In this document: positions 8,289 through 22,100 of the stretch, piece after piece | Position numbering within the stretch: the first letter of the stretch is position 1 | Layout: the number at the start of each line of letters is the position of its first letter | Virus record (IMG/VR): IMGVR_UViG_3300042261_000591 | Coordinates: 1 to 23,152 of that record | Reading direction: 5' to 3' (one strand) | DNA length: 23,152 bases | Origin: a virus | Translations under genes and position numbers: made by a program | Notes under the pieces: model-generated | Seen by the model: the letters and a program-made list of their open reading frames with translations, nothing else | Told to the model about the DNA's origin: nothing | Databases searched by the model: none

Positions 8289-10187
8289 ATGCCTTTTACA
8301 AAATTCACAAATCTAGATTTTGATCAAATTAAAACCTCTATCAAAGATTATCTCCGTGCAAATTCTAACTTCACGGATTTTGACTTTGAGGGATCTAACT
8401 TTTCGGTTTTAATTGACACTTTAGCATACAACACTTACATCACTGCCTTTAACACCAATATGGTGGCAAATGAGGCATTTTTAGACTCAGCGACTGTAAG
8501 AGAAAATGTAGTATCTCTTGCTAGGAATATTGGTTATGTTCCACGATCAAGAACAGCAGCAAGAGCAGAAGTTTACTTTACTGTTCCAACATCATCAACA
8601 TCACCAACACTAACATTAGATGCAGGATTGGTTTGTGTTGGAAATGTAAACGATAGTTCTTATGTTTTTTCGATTCCCGAACCAATTACTGCACCGATTA
8701 TTAACGGCGCCGCTCAATTTGGAACGGTAAGTGCTCCTATTGAGATTTGTCAAGGAACATTTCTTAAAAAGCAATTTGTAGTAAATGGTTCTCTAGACCA
8801 AAGATTTTTCCTTGATAACTCATTTATCGATACCTCAACAATTATAGTAAAAGTTAAAGGTGCTGCAGATAGTGGAGAAGGTAAAGAATACGCACAAGTA
8901 AGTAATATACTAAATGTTAAGGCAACTTCTGAGACTTATCTTCTGCAAGAAATCAAAGACGAAAAATATGAACTTCTATTTGGTGATGGAATTTTTGGTA
9001 AGAAACTTGAGAATGGTTCAGTTATCACAGTCACTTATATAATCACTGATGGTGATAGTGGTAATGGTCCAGGTGTATTTGATTATGCAGGGACCGTTCG
9101 TGGATCTGTTAGTGAACTAGTTATTCCCACTGGTAGTATTTCAGTTACAACTGTTAGAAATGCTCAAGGTGGCGGTGAGATTGAGTCTATTGATTCTGTG
9201 AAGTATTTTGCACCTAGATTGTATTCATCGCAGTACAGGGCGGTTACAGGTAGGGATTATGAGTCAATTATACAATCAATATATCCAAATACAGAATCTG
9301 TATCTGTTGTTGGTGGTGAAGAGTTAAATCCACCACAATTTGGTAAAGTTTTAATTAGTATTAAACCTAAAAATGGTGATTTTGTTTCTGACTTTGATAA
9401 ACAACTTATTCTAAGTAAACTTAAAAATTATTCTTTAGTTGGTATCAAACAAGAACTTATCGATCTTAAGATTCTTTACGTTGAGCTTGATACTAATGTT
9501 TATTACAATTCTTCTCAGATAACAAATATAGAAAATCTGAAGTCCACAGTTTATAATGTAATTAATTCTTATTCCAAATCTGTTGATATGAACAAATTTG
9601 GCGGAAGATTTAAATATAGTAAAATACTACAGTTAATTGATAACTCAGATGCTGCTATAACTTCTAATATTACAAAGGTCATTATTAGAAGAAATATAAA
9701 CGCACAACTTAATAGATTTGCACAATATGAATTATGTTTTGGAAATCAATTCCACGTTAATCCATCTGGATTAAATGTTAAAAGTACAGGATTTAATATT
9801 TTTGGTGAATCTAACATCTGCTATTTTACCGATATACCAAATTCGGATTTAACTTCTGGTATTATTTCTATTGTCACTCTAGATGAAGGATCTACAAATT
9901 ATAGAGTAGTTAATAATAATGTAGGATCTGTTGATTACCTAACAGGTGAAATATTCTTAGGTCCTGTTCAGATTACATCAACAGTTAAGAATAACAATGT
10001 TATCGAAGTACAAGCATATCCAGAATCCAATGACGTTGTTGGATTGAAGGACCTATATCTGGCGTTAGATGTCTCAAATAGTAAGATAAATATCGTTAGA
10101 GACACAATATCTTCAGGTGAACAGATATCGGGGGTTGGATTTAAGGTCACATCAAGCTATTCAAACGGAGAATTAACGAGGAGATAA
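8289..10187 (+). CDS. 6: Baseplate wedge subunit gp6
   Basis: 632 aa, against about 660 in T4 gp6. The N-terminal segment MPFTKFTNLDFDQIKTSIKD, then DFDFEGSNFSVLIDTLAYNT, NMVANEAFLDSATVRENVVS and IGYVPRS is highly typical of gp6 (Baseplate_J-like family). A second conserved part is SSQYRAVTGRDYESIIQSIY with GGEE, near 320-350. The C-terminal part forms the dimerisation and trifurcation region in T4. Two gp6 copies per wedge make the iris-like ring around the hub. It starts 1 nt after gp25 and ends 3 nt before the giant ORF. No frameshift is seen. Confidence 0.93.
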   Translation: MPFTKFTNLDFDQIKTSIKDYLRANSNFTDFDFEGSNFSVLIDTLAYNTYITAFNTNMVANEAFLDSATVRENVVSLARNIGYVPRSRTAARAEVYFTVPTSSTSPTLTLDAGLVCVGNVNDSSYVFSIPEPITAPIINGAAQFGTVSAPIEICQGTFLKKQFVVNGSLDQRFFLDNSFIDTSTIIVKVKGAADSGEGKEYAQVSNILNVKATSETYLLQEIKDEKYELLFGDGIFGKKLENGSVITVTYIITDGDSGNGPGVFDYAGTVRGSVSELVIPTGSISVTTVRNAQGGGEIESIDSVKYFAPRLYSSQYRAVTGRDYESIIQSIYPNTESVSVVGGEELNPPQFGKVLISIKPKNGDFVSDFDKQLILSKLKNYSLVGIKQELIDLKILYVELDTNVYYNSSQITNIENLKSTVYNVINSYSKSVDMNKFGGRFKYSKILQLIDNSDAAITSNITKVIIRRNINAQLNRFAQYELCFGNQFHVNPSGLNVKSTGFNIFGESNICYFTDIPNSDLTSGIISIVTLDEGSTNYRVVNNNVGSVDYLTGEIFLGPVQITSTVKNNNVIEVQAYPESNDVVGLKDLYLALDVSNSKINIVRDTISSGEQISGVGFKVTSSYSNGELTRR

Positions 10188-10190
10188 TAT

Positions 10191-13100
10191 ATGATTACAA
10201 CTGGGTTTGATGCGAGAGTTAAAGTTGGTCAAATAATTGAAAGTCAACTTCCAGAGTTTTTACTTACAGAAAGTCCAAAAACTGTTGATTTTTTCAAGCA
10301 GTATTATCTTTCTCAGGATTTTCCTGGTGGACCTGCTGATATTGCAGAAAATTTAGATCTATATCTAAAATTAGATAATTTAACTCCAGAAGCAATGTCT
10401 GGATATACGACATTGACTTCTGATGTGTCAGTAAGTGATACTGAAATATTTGTAGAGAGTACAAAAGGATTTCCTCCAAAAAATGGATTACTCCAAATTG
10501 ATAGTGAGATTATCACGTATTCGGAGATAACAGTCAATAGTTTTGTTGGATGTATTCGTGGATTTTCTGGTATAACCAGTTGTACTTCTTCTTTAGACAA
10601 AGAAGAATTAGTTTTTTCAACTTCTTCAGCGGACAGTCATAGTTCTCAATCTAAAGTTACAAATTTAAGTATTTGTTTCTTAAAAGAGTTTTATCAAAAA
10701 TTAAAAACAAGTTTAACTCCAGGACTAGAAAATGTAGATTTTACTGATAATCTGGATGTTAGTAACTTTATAAAAGAGGCGAGAACTTTCTATCAAGCAA
10801 AAGGAACTGAAGAGTCTTTTAGAATTCTTTTTAATGTTCTTTTTGGAGAAACTCCAAAAATAATTAATCTAGATGGTTTACTTTTACGTCCATCTTCAGC
10901 TCAGTACTTAAGAAGAGAAATTGTTATATGTGAGGCAATTAGTGGCGATCCTTCTAAACTAATAGGACAAACTCTATATAAAAAGACTGATTTAGAAACT
11001 AAAGCATCTATTTCAAATGTAGAGATTGTAACAAGAGGAGTAGATACTTTTTATAGGTTAGATTTGTTTTTAGGATATAGTGATACTGATTCAATTCAAG
11101 GAACTTTTGTAGTAACACCAAAGACAAAAGTAATTGGAGATGTTTCTGTAGGTTCTTCTGTTATCACTGTTGATTCCACAGTTGGATTTTCGGAGTCGGG
11201 TGTTATTATTTCTGGAAGAAATACTATTTCTTATACAGAAAAAACAATTAACCAATTTTTAGGTTGCTCTGGAATTGATTTTGAGATATCATCTACTGAT
11301 GATATTCGTTCTGATGACATTTACTTTGGATATGAAAACGCTAACATCTCAAATATTTGTGAAGTAAGAATAACAGGAGTTTTATCTGATTTTATCGCAT
11401 TATCAGATACACAACAAATAAATGAGAATGAAAATATATCTGTTAAAAATGTTGGAATATCAATTAAGAATCCAGCACAAAATAAAACTTTTCTAGAAAT
11501 TTTTGCAAACTCTTGGGTTTATAATACTAGTACAAGATATGAAATATTATCTATCAGCGGTGCATCATTTACACTTGCAAGTTCTATAGATAAATCAAGT
11601 CTAAAAGAAGGGGATTTAGTTGATATTGTTCGTAGATCTTCCAACACTGTTGTAGCAACAAATGCTGTTGTTGGCAATATCAATCCTTCTAGTAATCAAG
11701 TTACATTAAACAATATCATTGGATTTGTTGCAGATCCATCTCTCTCTTATGATTTAAGAAGAAAAATAAACAAAGCAAAATCATCAAGTTCTGCAGTTGA
11801 AATACAATATGGAAATAATGTTATTACCTCCGATATACAAAATGTTTATCTAGATGACAATAGAGAATATTTTTACGTTGCATCTAATTCTCTACCATCG
11901 TATGAAATTAATATAGAATTAGTTAAAGCAACACTTACAAACGGTGAAGGTGGAACTTCTTTACAAGGTCTAGATGTAGAAACTTTACTATATCATATTT
12001 TATCTTTCCCCAGCACTGTTCCATTTCAAACTGGAGATGAAGTAATTTATGTTCCAGAATCTCTTTCTCTAGAGGGATTGACCCCAGGTGCTTCTTACTA
12101 TGTAAAAATAGATCCTCTAAATGCTAATAAAATTACACTTTATCAATCAAGATCATTTATTGAAGTAGATGATTATGTAGAATTTTATGCATTGCCACCA
12201 GGATCTGGTGGGACTCATAACTTTATCTTAGCAAGTCAAAAAGAATTATTTTTAAAACCGCAGAAAAACTTAATTAAGTTACCTGCAAGTCCTAATATTA
12301 TCAATGGATCTAATGAAAAAACTCAACCTGGAAAAGTAGGTGTTCTTATAAATGGTGTTGATATTTTAAATTATAAAACTGAAGATAAAGTTTATTATGG
12401 ACCTATCGAAAAAATTAAATTATTAAACAAAGGAACAAACTATGATGTTTTAAATCCACCAACAATTACGATATCTTCTCCTGTTGGTGGTGGCGTAACA
12501 GCGTTAGTTCAGCCAGTCGTTAGTGGAAATGTTCAAGGTGTTTTTGTTGATGCACAAGAATTTGATATAGAAAAAGTAATTTCCGTTACAATTAGTGGTG
12601 GAAATGGATTTGGTTGCGTTTTAGAACCTATTTTAGAAAAAAGGTATAGAGAAGTCAATTTTGACGCAAGAGTTTTGGATGACTCTGGTGGTGTTGACAT
12701 TGACTTGGAAACAATATCTTTTCTAACAAATCATAATTTTAAAGATGGTCAAAAGATTATATACAATCCCAATGGAAACGAACCGTTAGGGGTCGGTACA
12801 TATGAAGGAGGTAATTTTGATCAGGATCTTTCACTAGTCAATGGTGCAACTTATTACGCAAAATTAATCAACAATAAAACCATTAAACTATATCCAAGAT
12901 TTGATGATTATATTTCTGGTATTAATACCATTGGATTTACAACAATAAGTGCTGTAGGAATTCATAAATTCAGAACCTTTGATCCTCAAACAACGATTAA
13001 AGAAATAAAAGTTACTAACTCTGGAAATGGATATCAAAACAGAAAATTAATTATTAAACCAGAAAAAGTTGTAACAACGCAAGATTGGATAACTTTTGAT

Positions 13101-16100
13101 AATTATAACTTTAATGATGGTGATATCGTAGAATATCAATGCACTGGAACTCCAATTTCTGGTTTATCAACTTCTAATAGTTACTATGTTTTAAAAATTG
13201 ATTCAAATACTTTTAGACTTGCAAATGCTGGAATTGGTGCATCAATTTTAAGTAATTATGAGAGAAGAAATTTTGTAAAATTAGAGTCACAAGGATCTGG
13301 TTATCATATTTTTAAATATCCCGATATTACTTTATCATTAAATGTATCTTATGGAAGTAGCATTACTGGAATTATTACAGCAACGCCAGTAATTAGAGGT
13401 GAAATTGTAGATGCATATCTATATGAGAATGGAAGTGGATATGGATCGGAGACTATTAATTTACATAAAAAACCAAAAATCACTATTAAAAATGGCAAAA
13501 ATGCTGAATTAAAACCATTTATTCTAAATGGTTCGATAACACAAGTTGAAGTATCTGTTTCTGGTGAAGAGTATAATGCCCCACCTGATCTTATTGTAAA
13601 TGGATCGGGGTCAGGTGCTGTTTTAAGAGCAAATGTTTCTGGAGGAAAAATAACAAGTGTTGTTGTAATTAATGGTGGTGTTAATTATGATGAAAATACT
13701 AGTGTCCAAGTTGTTTCTCCTGGTATTAATGCATTAATTGATTTAGATGTAAGATCACTTGTTGTTAATTCTGAGTTTAGATATGGATCTGAAATTATAA
13801 GTCCATCTAGAAATGGATTGGGATATGGGTGGGTTGGATATACAACAAGCTATGGATTTAGTCAATTTAAAGATGTTGGAAATGTTCATTCACCAATAGT
13901 TGGATGGGCATATGATGGAAATCCAATTTATGGTCCATATGGTTATTCTGATCCTGAGGATTCTGGATCACCAATTAGATTGATGAAACCTGGTTATCTA
14001 TTAGATACCTCAGCAATTTTTAATAGACCAGCATCTTTTGATCCTGGATATTTTGTAGATGATTACAGATATGTTGGATATCAAGATCTCGATGTTCATA
14101 ATGGAAGATATTGTGCTACTCCAGACTTTCCAAATGGAACTTATGCGTATTTTGTTGGCATTAAAACAGATGCCACTAATAAACTAGTTCCATCTTTCCC
14201 TTATTTTATTGGTGATACTTATCGTTCCAAAGTAATTGATGATAATTTCTTAAATCTTGATCAATCATATGATTTTAATTCTTCAGATTTAATTAGAAAT
14301 ACTTTTCCATATAAAGTCAATGATGCTTCAGCATCTTGTGAATTTATATACGAATCTAATGAAGTTACAAATCAATTACTATCGGTACAATCAACCACTA
14401 GTGGTTCTATTGATTCTTATGAAATAATAGAACCTGGTAGCGGATATGCGATTGGAGATGTTGTTAGATTTGATGAATCTGGGACCAAAGGAACTGGATT
14501 AAATGTCGTTGTTTCATCTATCACTGGTAAATCCGTCGTTAATATTGCATCTACAACAACAGAGTATGAGGATGTAGTATTTACGTGGAAAGATAAAAGT
14601 CATATTACAGCACACTTACCATCTTTCCACGAATATTATGGAAATAATAATGTTATATCAGTTTCTGGACTAAGCACTTTTGTACCAAAATTAACTGGAA
14701 CTCATATTGTTGGTATAACTTCAGACTATGTTAACGTAATAAAAGAAATACCATTAAACGTTACTAGTGGTATTATAACTGATATCTATGTTTCTAGAAT
14801 CCCAACAACAGTATCGATAGGTTGTACTCTTGGAATAGGGACAGAATTTATTTCAGTTTTAAATATTTTCTCAGAAAGAAACATTCTCAGAGTTAAGAGA
14901 GGTATAAGTGGTTCTGCTCATACTATAGGAACTAAAATTTATATCAAACAAAATAAGTTAGATATCCCACTAACTCTAGATTATTTTGATTCTGAATATA
15001 ATGAATCAGTATATTTTAATCCTAAAAATTCTGTTGGAGTGGGGTCAACTGCATCAAATACAAATTTAATAAACTATCCTTTAGGGGATATTTCATATCC
15101 TATATCGGTTCAAACTCAAAGCATTTATATTCCAAATCATCCATTTAAAACAAATCAAGAAGTTTTATTAACAAAACCATCTATAGCAACAACATCAATC
15201 TCAGTTGGATCTACTCAAATAAGTCCAAATTTTGGAATTCCTTCAGCAGAATCTCAGATTTTATATGTAATTAATAAATCTAAGGATTATATTGGACTTG
15301 CAACACAAATTGGATTAACAACGACTGGTGGAGTATTTTTCTTTGATAATGGTGATGATAATTATGAATATGGATTGACTCCGATAAAAAATCAGGTTGT
15401 AGGAAATATCATTAATAATAGAACGATTGTTTCTTTATCAACCTCTCACACTTTACAAAAAGGAGATAGTTTTAACCTATCGGTTAAACCACAATCTACG
15501 TTGGGTATAGGAAATTCGTTATTCGTATATTTAAAGTATAATTCTAATTATGATAAAGTTTTAGTAAATCCTGTTGGATTTGGTTCTGACATTGTAGATG
15601 AATATAGAAATACAATTAACTTTCCGCTACACGGATATAAAACTGGAGATAAAGTTTTTTATAATTCATCTGATCTCATTATTAGTGGACTTCAGACAGG
15701 ATCATATTATGTCTATAGAATAGACAATAATACTATTCAACTTTGTGAAACAATAAGAGATTTAAAATCAAATCCAATAATTACGGTTGGATTTGCAAAT
15801 ACTGGTGGAAAAAATCAAGAATTGAGTTTAGTAAACCCACTAATCTCAGCATTTAAAAACAATAATTTAAAATTTGACACATCAGACCCATCACTTACTG
15901 GATTTAATTTAAAATTCTATACAGATTCTCAACTTGCAAATGATTTTGTTTCTGTTGGTTCTTCTAGTGAATTTAATATAGTACAAAATGGAACATTTGG
16001 ATCTTCTGGTTCTTTTGTAAGAATTAATTATGAAGACACTTTACCATCTAGACTTTTTTACGCATTAGAAAAATCTGGATATATTAGTACTTCTGATACT

Positions 16101-19100
16101 GATGTTACAAATTATTCTCAAATTAAGTATATTGATAGTTTATATTCTGGTTCTTATTCTGTTCTTGGATTTGGTGCAACCACAGTAGAAATTTCCTTAA
16201 GAGAAAGACCAGAAAAAACTTCATATACTTTTAATGAAGCGTTAATTGATTATACAACAACTTCACCTTATGAAACTGGTGGTGTAGATAAAATCAATAT
16301 TATTTTTGGTGGATTTGGATATAAGAAAATTCCATCTTTTACTTCCATTGATTCACAAAATGGAATTAACGCCAATATATCAATATCTGGAGTTGGTATA
16401 GGAAACGTCAGAGAGTTTAGAATTTTAGATCAAGGATTTGAGTATGCTTCAGATAAAACTTTAAGACCAGAAGCTTTAATTTCACCAATTTTAAATCTAG
16501 TCAATAATAATGAGATTTCTAATGTTGAAATTGTATACCCAGGAAGAAATTATACTTCTGCACCAGAACTAGTTGTATTTAATCCAGTTACTAAAGAAGT
16601 TATAAATTCTGGATATCTCAGAGCAAAAACTTATTCTTCATCTTTAAGTGAAGTTGAGATTGTGGAGGTTCCTAAGGGATTAAATTCTGTAATCCATGAA
16701 ATTTACTCCGTACAAAATAGTAATGGAGTTGGAATTGCAAGTATCATAGGAAATGGTATAGGAATTGTAACAGTATTTTTAACCACTCCATTCTTAGGAT
16801 TCAGTTCCGCACCATTCACATCTGGAGATGAAATTTTTGTAGAAAATATTGTTAATGAAACACCAGGATCTGGTTATAATTCTCGTGATTATGATTTTAC
16901 ATTCTTTAGAGTTACTAACTTTGAGAATACTATTCCAGCAAAATTAGAATATTCGATTGCTGATGTAGCGACTATAAATCCAGGATTAGCAAGAACAGAG
17001 CAATTCTCCTTTGGATCGGTCATAAAAAGAAAGGATTACCCTATTTTTAGGGCAGTTCAGAAAAGATCTAGTTTTGTTTTAGGTGAAAAAATATTTGTTA
17101 GATCAAATACTGGAGTATTTTTTGAGACTGATTTAGTGGTCACTGATTTTAGATCAGATACTGTTAAATTATTTGGTGAATATGAGTTGTCTATAAATGA
17201 TGTTATTCGTGGAAATGTTTCAGGAACTATAGGCACTATTAATGAAAATACTGGAAATAAAGGTAGATTTGAAACTTCTTATTCATTAAGAAAAGATTTT
17301 GGTTGGTTAGATGATGTTGGAAAATTAAATGAAGACTATCAAGTAATTCCAGATAACGATTATTATCAAAATCTTTCATATTCTGTAAAGAGTACAAAAA
17401 CTTATGATGAAATTATCGATTCCGTTAACAGGTTACTGCATCCAACTGGATTAAAGAATTTTGCAGATACTCAAGTACTATCTAATGCTGGAGCACCAAT
17501 AAATTCAGAACAAATTTCCAATATTGCTGTTTTTGATCTCATCGATGAGAACAGAATTGATGCCATTGCAAATTATGATTTAGTATTTGATCAGGATATT
17601 TTTGTAAACGAAGGTAAAACTTATTCGAAATTCATTAAATTCCAAAATAAAAAACTATCAGATTATATTGAGTGCAGAACTAATAGAGTATTAACTTTTG
17701 ATAATATTGGACCACAATTCTCAAATTCGAATACCGCAGAATCTGGATTTACAGATTTATATTCTTACATAGAACCTTTTGCAAGATTTTTAGTACAGAT
17801 TAAAAATACAAAAACTAGAGAAACTCAACTTACAGAATTAATCGTTCTTTATACGGATAGTGACGTTTTAATAGAAGGTATTAAAGATGCTAATGTTTTC
17901 ACTGTAGAAAAAGGAACTCTGTCTTCAAATGGCAACTCAAGTGGAATAACTGGAACTGGAAAAGCAGTTGCAGATTTGCAAGGAAATGTTGACCAATTTG
18001 ATAATTTAACTTTAAGAATATTCCCCAAATCTATTTTTAAAGATGATTATGATGTTAAAATACTAGTTAATAAATTTAATACTACTATTGCTGGTATTAC
18101 CAGTGCTTTAGAAATAGGAGCTGTAAACTTATATGCAACTAGTGATAACTGTGGTATTACTACTTCTATTACTTTATTGGAAGTAGATTCTTCTAAGATA
18201 CAATCTTTAGTAGGATCAATTCATATTCTAGACCTTGATAACAACGAACAAAATTACTATGAGGTATTCATTCATCATGATGGAAGTGAGGTATATCAAT
18301 CCGAATATGTAGTAGATAATAACAAATATACAACATCTATTTCATCTATAGTTATTGGTATCGTTACTTCATATCTGGATGGTGGGTCATTAAAAGTTGA
18401 TTTTATAAATCCAAGAACAAGTTCTCAACAAATTAGATCTAGAGTCATTGGATTTGGTACATTTGTCGATCCTGTTGTTGGTTTGGGTACATATAGATAC
18501 GCTCTTCCTGGACAAGATAATGAAAGAAGTGCAAGATACGTTACTAATATTTCGGAAAGTGTTGGTGGGGCATCAACTTCTATTGTTGGATTTAGTAGCA
18601 ACTTAATAACAAGTGTAAACAGTTACATTAATGTGAGTATTGGAGAAACTCGTGCAATTCATCAAGTTATGATGATGCACGATGGAAGAGAAATTTATAC
18701 ACTACAAGGTCCATTTTTATCAATAGGAAGCACTCTTGGTATTGGTACTTTTGGTGGAGAATATCACAATGATAGATTGGAATTTAAGTTTTTCCCAGAT
18801 CCAGGAATTACTGGAACTTGTGAAATTATTAGTTTTAATGAACAAATTTATGCAGAATCTGATGGTGCAAATATACCACCAGATTTGATCAATGGACCTA
18901 TTACGGAGTCTGTTGTTCTCGGAGAATTTAATGGATCTCAAGGAGACAGAATTAATAGATTAGACTTTAGTTTAACTTTTGAAGGAATACCAGTTTTTAG
19001 TAAAGTATTCAATCCAGTTGATACATTGGCATTTAAACCAGGTACTGGAGAATTTAAAATTAAAGATCACTTTTTCTCCCCAAATGAAGAATTAACTTAC

Positions 19101-22100
19101 ACTGAAGGATCTACTTTTATTGGTCTACCTGCAATTCCGCTCGGAATAGCAGCAACATTGACGGGTGGTACTATATTTGCTGGAGATTTCTTAGCAGGAT
19201 TCAGTACAATAACTGGCATTTCAACCTCTGATAATTTATTACCAGGTCAGACGGTGCTTGGTTTAGGTATTCCTAGTGGAAGCACGATTGTCAGTGTTGG
19301 TCAGACTTTCCGATATTTTATAGGAAACGTTTCTGGAGTATCTACAATAATTACTGGTGTTGCAAATACCTCAATTCTTCCTGTTGGATCTGGTATTTTC
19401 TCGGGAGATGGCACATCAATTGGAACAATTGTTTCTATCGGTGTCGGATCTGTTTTTGCAAGCACTACAGTACCAGTCGGAACGGGTGTTACTTATTATA
19501 GTAACTCTTTAGGGGTGGGAGTTTCTCTTAATAATGTTTCTCTTGGATCTAGTTTTAGAAATTCGTACACTTCAGGAATACTAACCACTGTCTGCCCTAA
19601 TGATGTTTATGTTATTAGAATTGACAATGATAATTTTAAATTGACTGGAACAAAAAATAGCGGAATTGCTCTTACTTTCACTGATACTGGAAGTGGAAAT
19701 GCTCACAGATTAACAATGAATAAGAGATTGGAAAAATCTCTTATCATCATTGATAATGTTGTTCAGTATCCATTAGCATTTACACCAATTAATTATAAGT
19801 TATCAAATAATGGTGGTGGAATTGGTGTTGGAGTAACTTTATTTGGAATTAGTGGCATTAGTTCTATCAAAATTAATGATGTTCTAAAAGTTAATAATGA
19901 ATTTATGAAAATTCTAAACTTTGGAACGGGACCATCACCAACTGGACCAATTAGTGGTGTTGGAACTTATTTGGTTATGGGTGTCGAAAGAGGATTCTCT
20001 GGATCAATAGCAACCAGTCACTTAGATGGTGATGAAGCTAGAGTTTATAGAGGTGCTTACAATATTGAAGATAGTACATTATACTTCACTCAAGCACCAC
20101 TTGGCAGTGGATTTGCCAGATTAGATAATAGCAATCTCTTAAGACCATATTCTAGATTTGATGGAAGAGCTTATTTAAGAAAAAATTACGCAACAAATAA
20201 AATTTATGATGACATTTCTGATAGTTTTACAGGAACTGGTGTTACATTCACATTAACTTCTTCTGGTCAAAATACTACTGGAATTGAGCCTGGAAGTAGC
20301 ATTCTATTCAATAATCAAATTTTCCAAACTCCAACAACAAATAATAATTCTGGAAACAATTATGAACTATCTGAAGTTACTGGACAAACTAAAGTTACTT
20401 ATACTGGTATTACTTCTTCAGATGGATCTCTTGTTAAATCTTTAGTTGATATTAATCAAAATCAATTGCCAAGAGGTGGAATTATTATTTCTCTGGGATC
20501 CACAAACGGATTGGGATATGCAATTCCAGATGGTGCTAATGTTGGAATTAAAACAGGTCCTTCTGGAGCAATTACTGAAATTATAGGGTATGCAACTACC
20601 GCATCTTATAATTCATTTACCAATTTTGCATATTCTCACGTAACTGGTATTGCAACAATTACGACGGCACAACCTCATAATTTTGTATATGGTGATCAGA
20701 TATCGATTAGAAATCTCAAGTTAGAATGTCCTGATGGATATGCTGGATTAACTCCAAACGTTGCAATTAGTACAGTTGCATATAATAAGACAACTGGAAT
20801 TATGACCGTAACAACGGCATCTCCACACTATCTTGCAACTGGAGTCAATCTAAGGTTACGCAATCTTGTATTCGATTGCCCAATTGGTGCAGGGGCAACT
20901 ATAGGTATTGCATCAGTAACATATAACAAAGTTACTGGCATTATGACGGTAAGCACTTCTTGGAACCACTTACTATCTCCAGGTGATACAGTTAGATTGT
21001 TTGACCTTAACTTCTCTTGCGACTCTTCTGGATATGGTACAACTACTATTTTCCCAGATGGTTCCCAAGGTTACTATTTCCCAGTAAACTCTGTTGGATT
21101 TGCAACTGAATTTACTACAAATGTGGGTACATCTACCATTTCACATTATTATGTGAACGGTGGTTACGCTCAAGTAGGTATAACAACTAGTGTTTTCCCA
21201 GATGGAACTAGAGGATACATTTTTACTACTAATAAAATTATTAACTCAACAAGTTTCGAAACTAATGTTGGTATAAGTACAATCACTCATAATTACCTCA
21301 GTGGTGGAACTGTAGAGGTTGGTATTACTACTAATGTTTTCCCCGACGAAAGAGGCATTCCTTACACGATTAGTAATTTTGATTATCATAAAACAACTGG
21401 TGTATCTACAATAACCTTTAATTATAATCATAATTTTAGAATTAGTGACATAATCAAGTTGAGAAATATTCAATTTGATTGTCCAATTGGTGCTGGTGCA
21501 ACTATTGGTATCACATCAGTAACTTATAATAATGTTACTGGAATTATGACTGTGAGCACTGCTTGGAATCATCTTCTTTCTCCAGGTAATACTATAAGAT
21601 TATTTGGTCTTAATTTCTCTTGCGATTCTTCTGGTTATGGTACAACTACTATTTTCCCAGACGGATCTCAAGGATATTATTTCCCAGTTAATACCGTAGG
21701 ATTCTCAACACAATTTACTACTAATGTAGGAACTTCTACAATTTCCCATTATTATGTTGATGGCGGTTACGTTCAGGTTGGAATTACAACCAGCGTATTC
21801 CCAGACGCAATTAGTACTGGCAATCCAGGCGGTGATGATAATTATCAAATTGTAAGCATTCCAAGTGCAAACTCTATTGTTGTAAATGTTGGAACATCTA
21901 CTATTACTCACAATTATGTTGGAGATGGATATGCTTATGCTAAGAAGAGAGTGGGACCTTATAGAGTTAGAACTATCATAGATAGCGACACTTTTGAAAC
22001 TGATTTATACACAGTTGGATTTGCCCACACGTATGTAAGTGGTGGTGAAGTAAGCAAGTATTATAACTTTAATATTGGTTCTGGTTATAGAGGTGGAGAA

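Noticed and set aside
17190-17200. TATAAATG within the giant gene as an internal late promoter
   Set aside because: It is a single near match in very AT-rich coding DNA with no gene start after it.
18720-18941. Minus-strand ORF inside the giant gene (also 21246-21473 and 21705-21911)
   Set aside because: These lie opposite an uninterrupted coding frame and show low-complexity Asn/Ser/Ile composition typical of shadows of AT-rich repeats.
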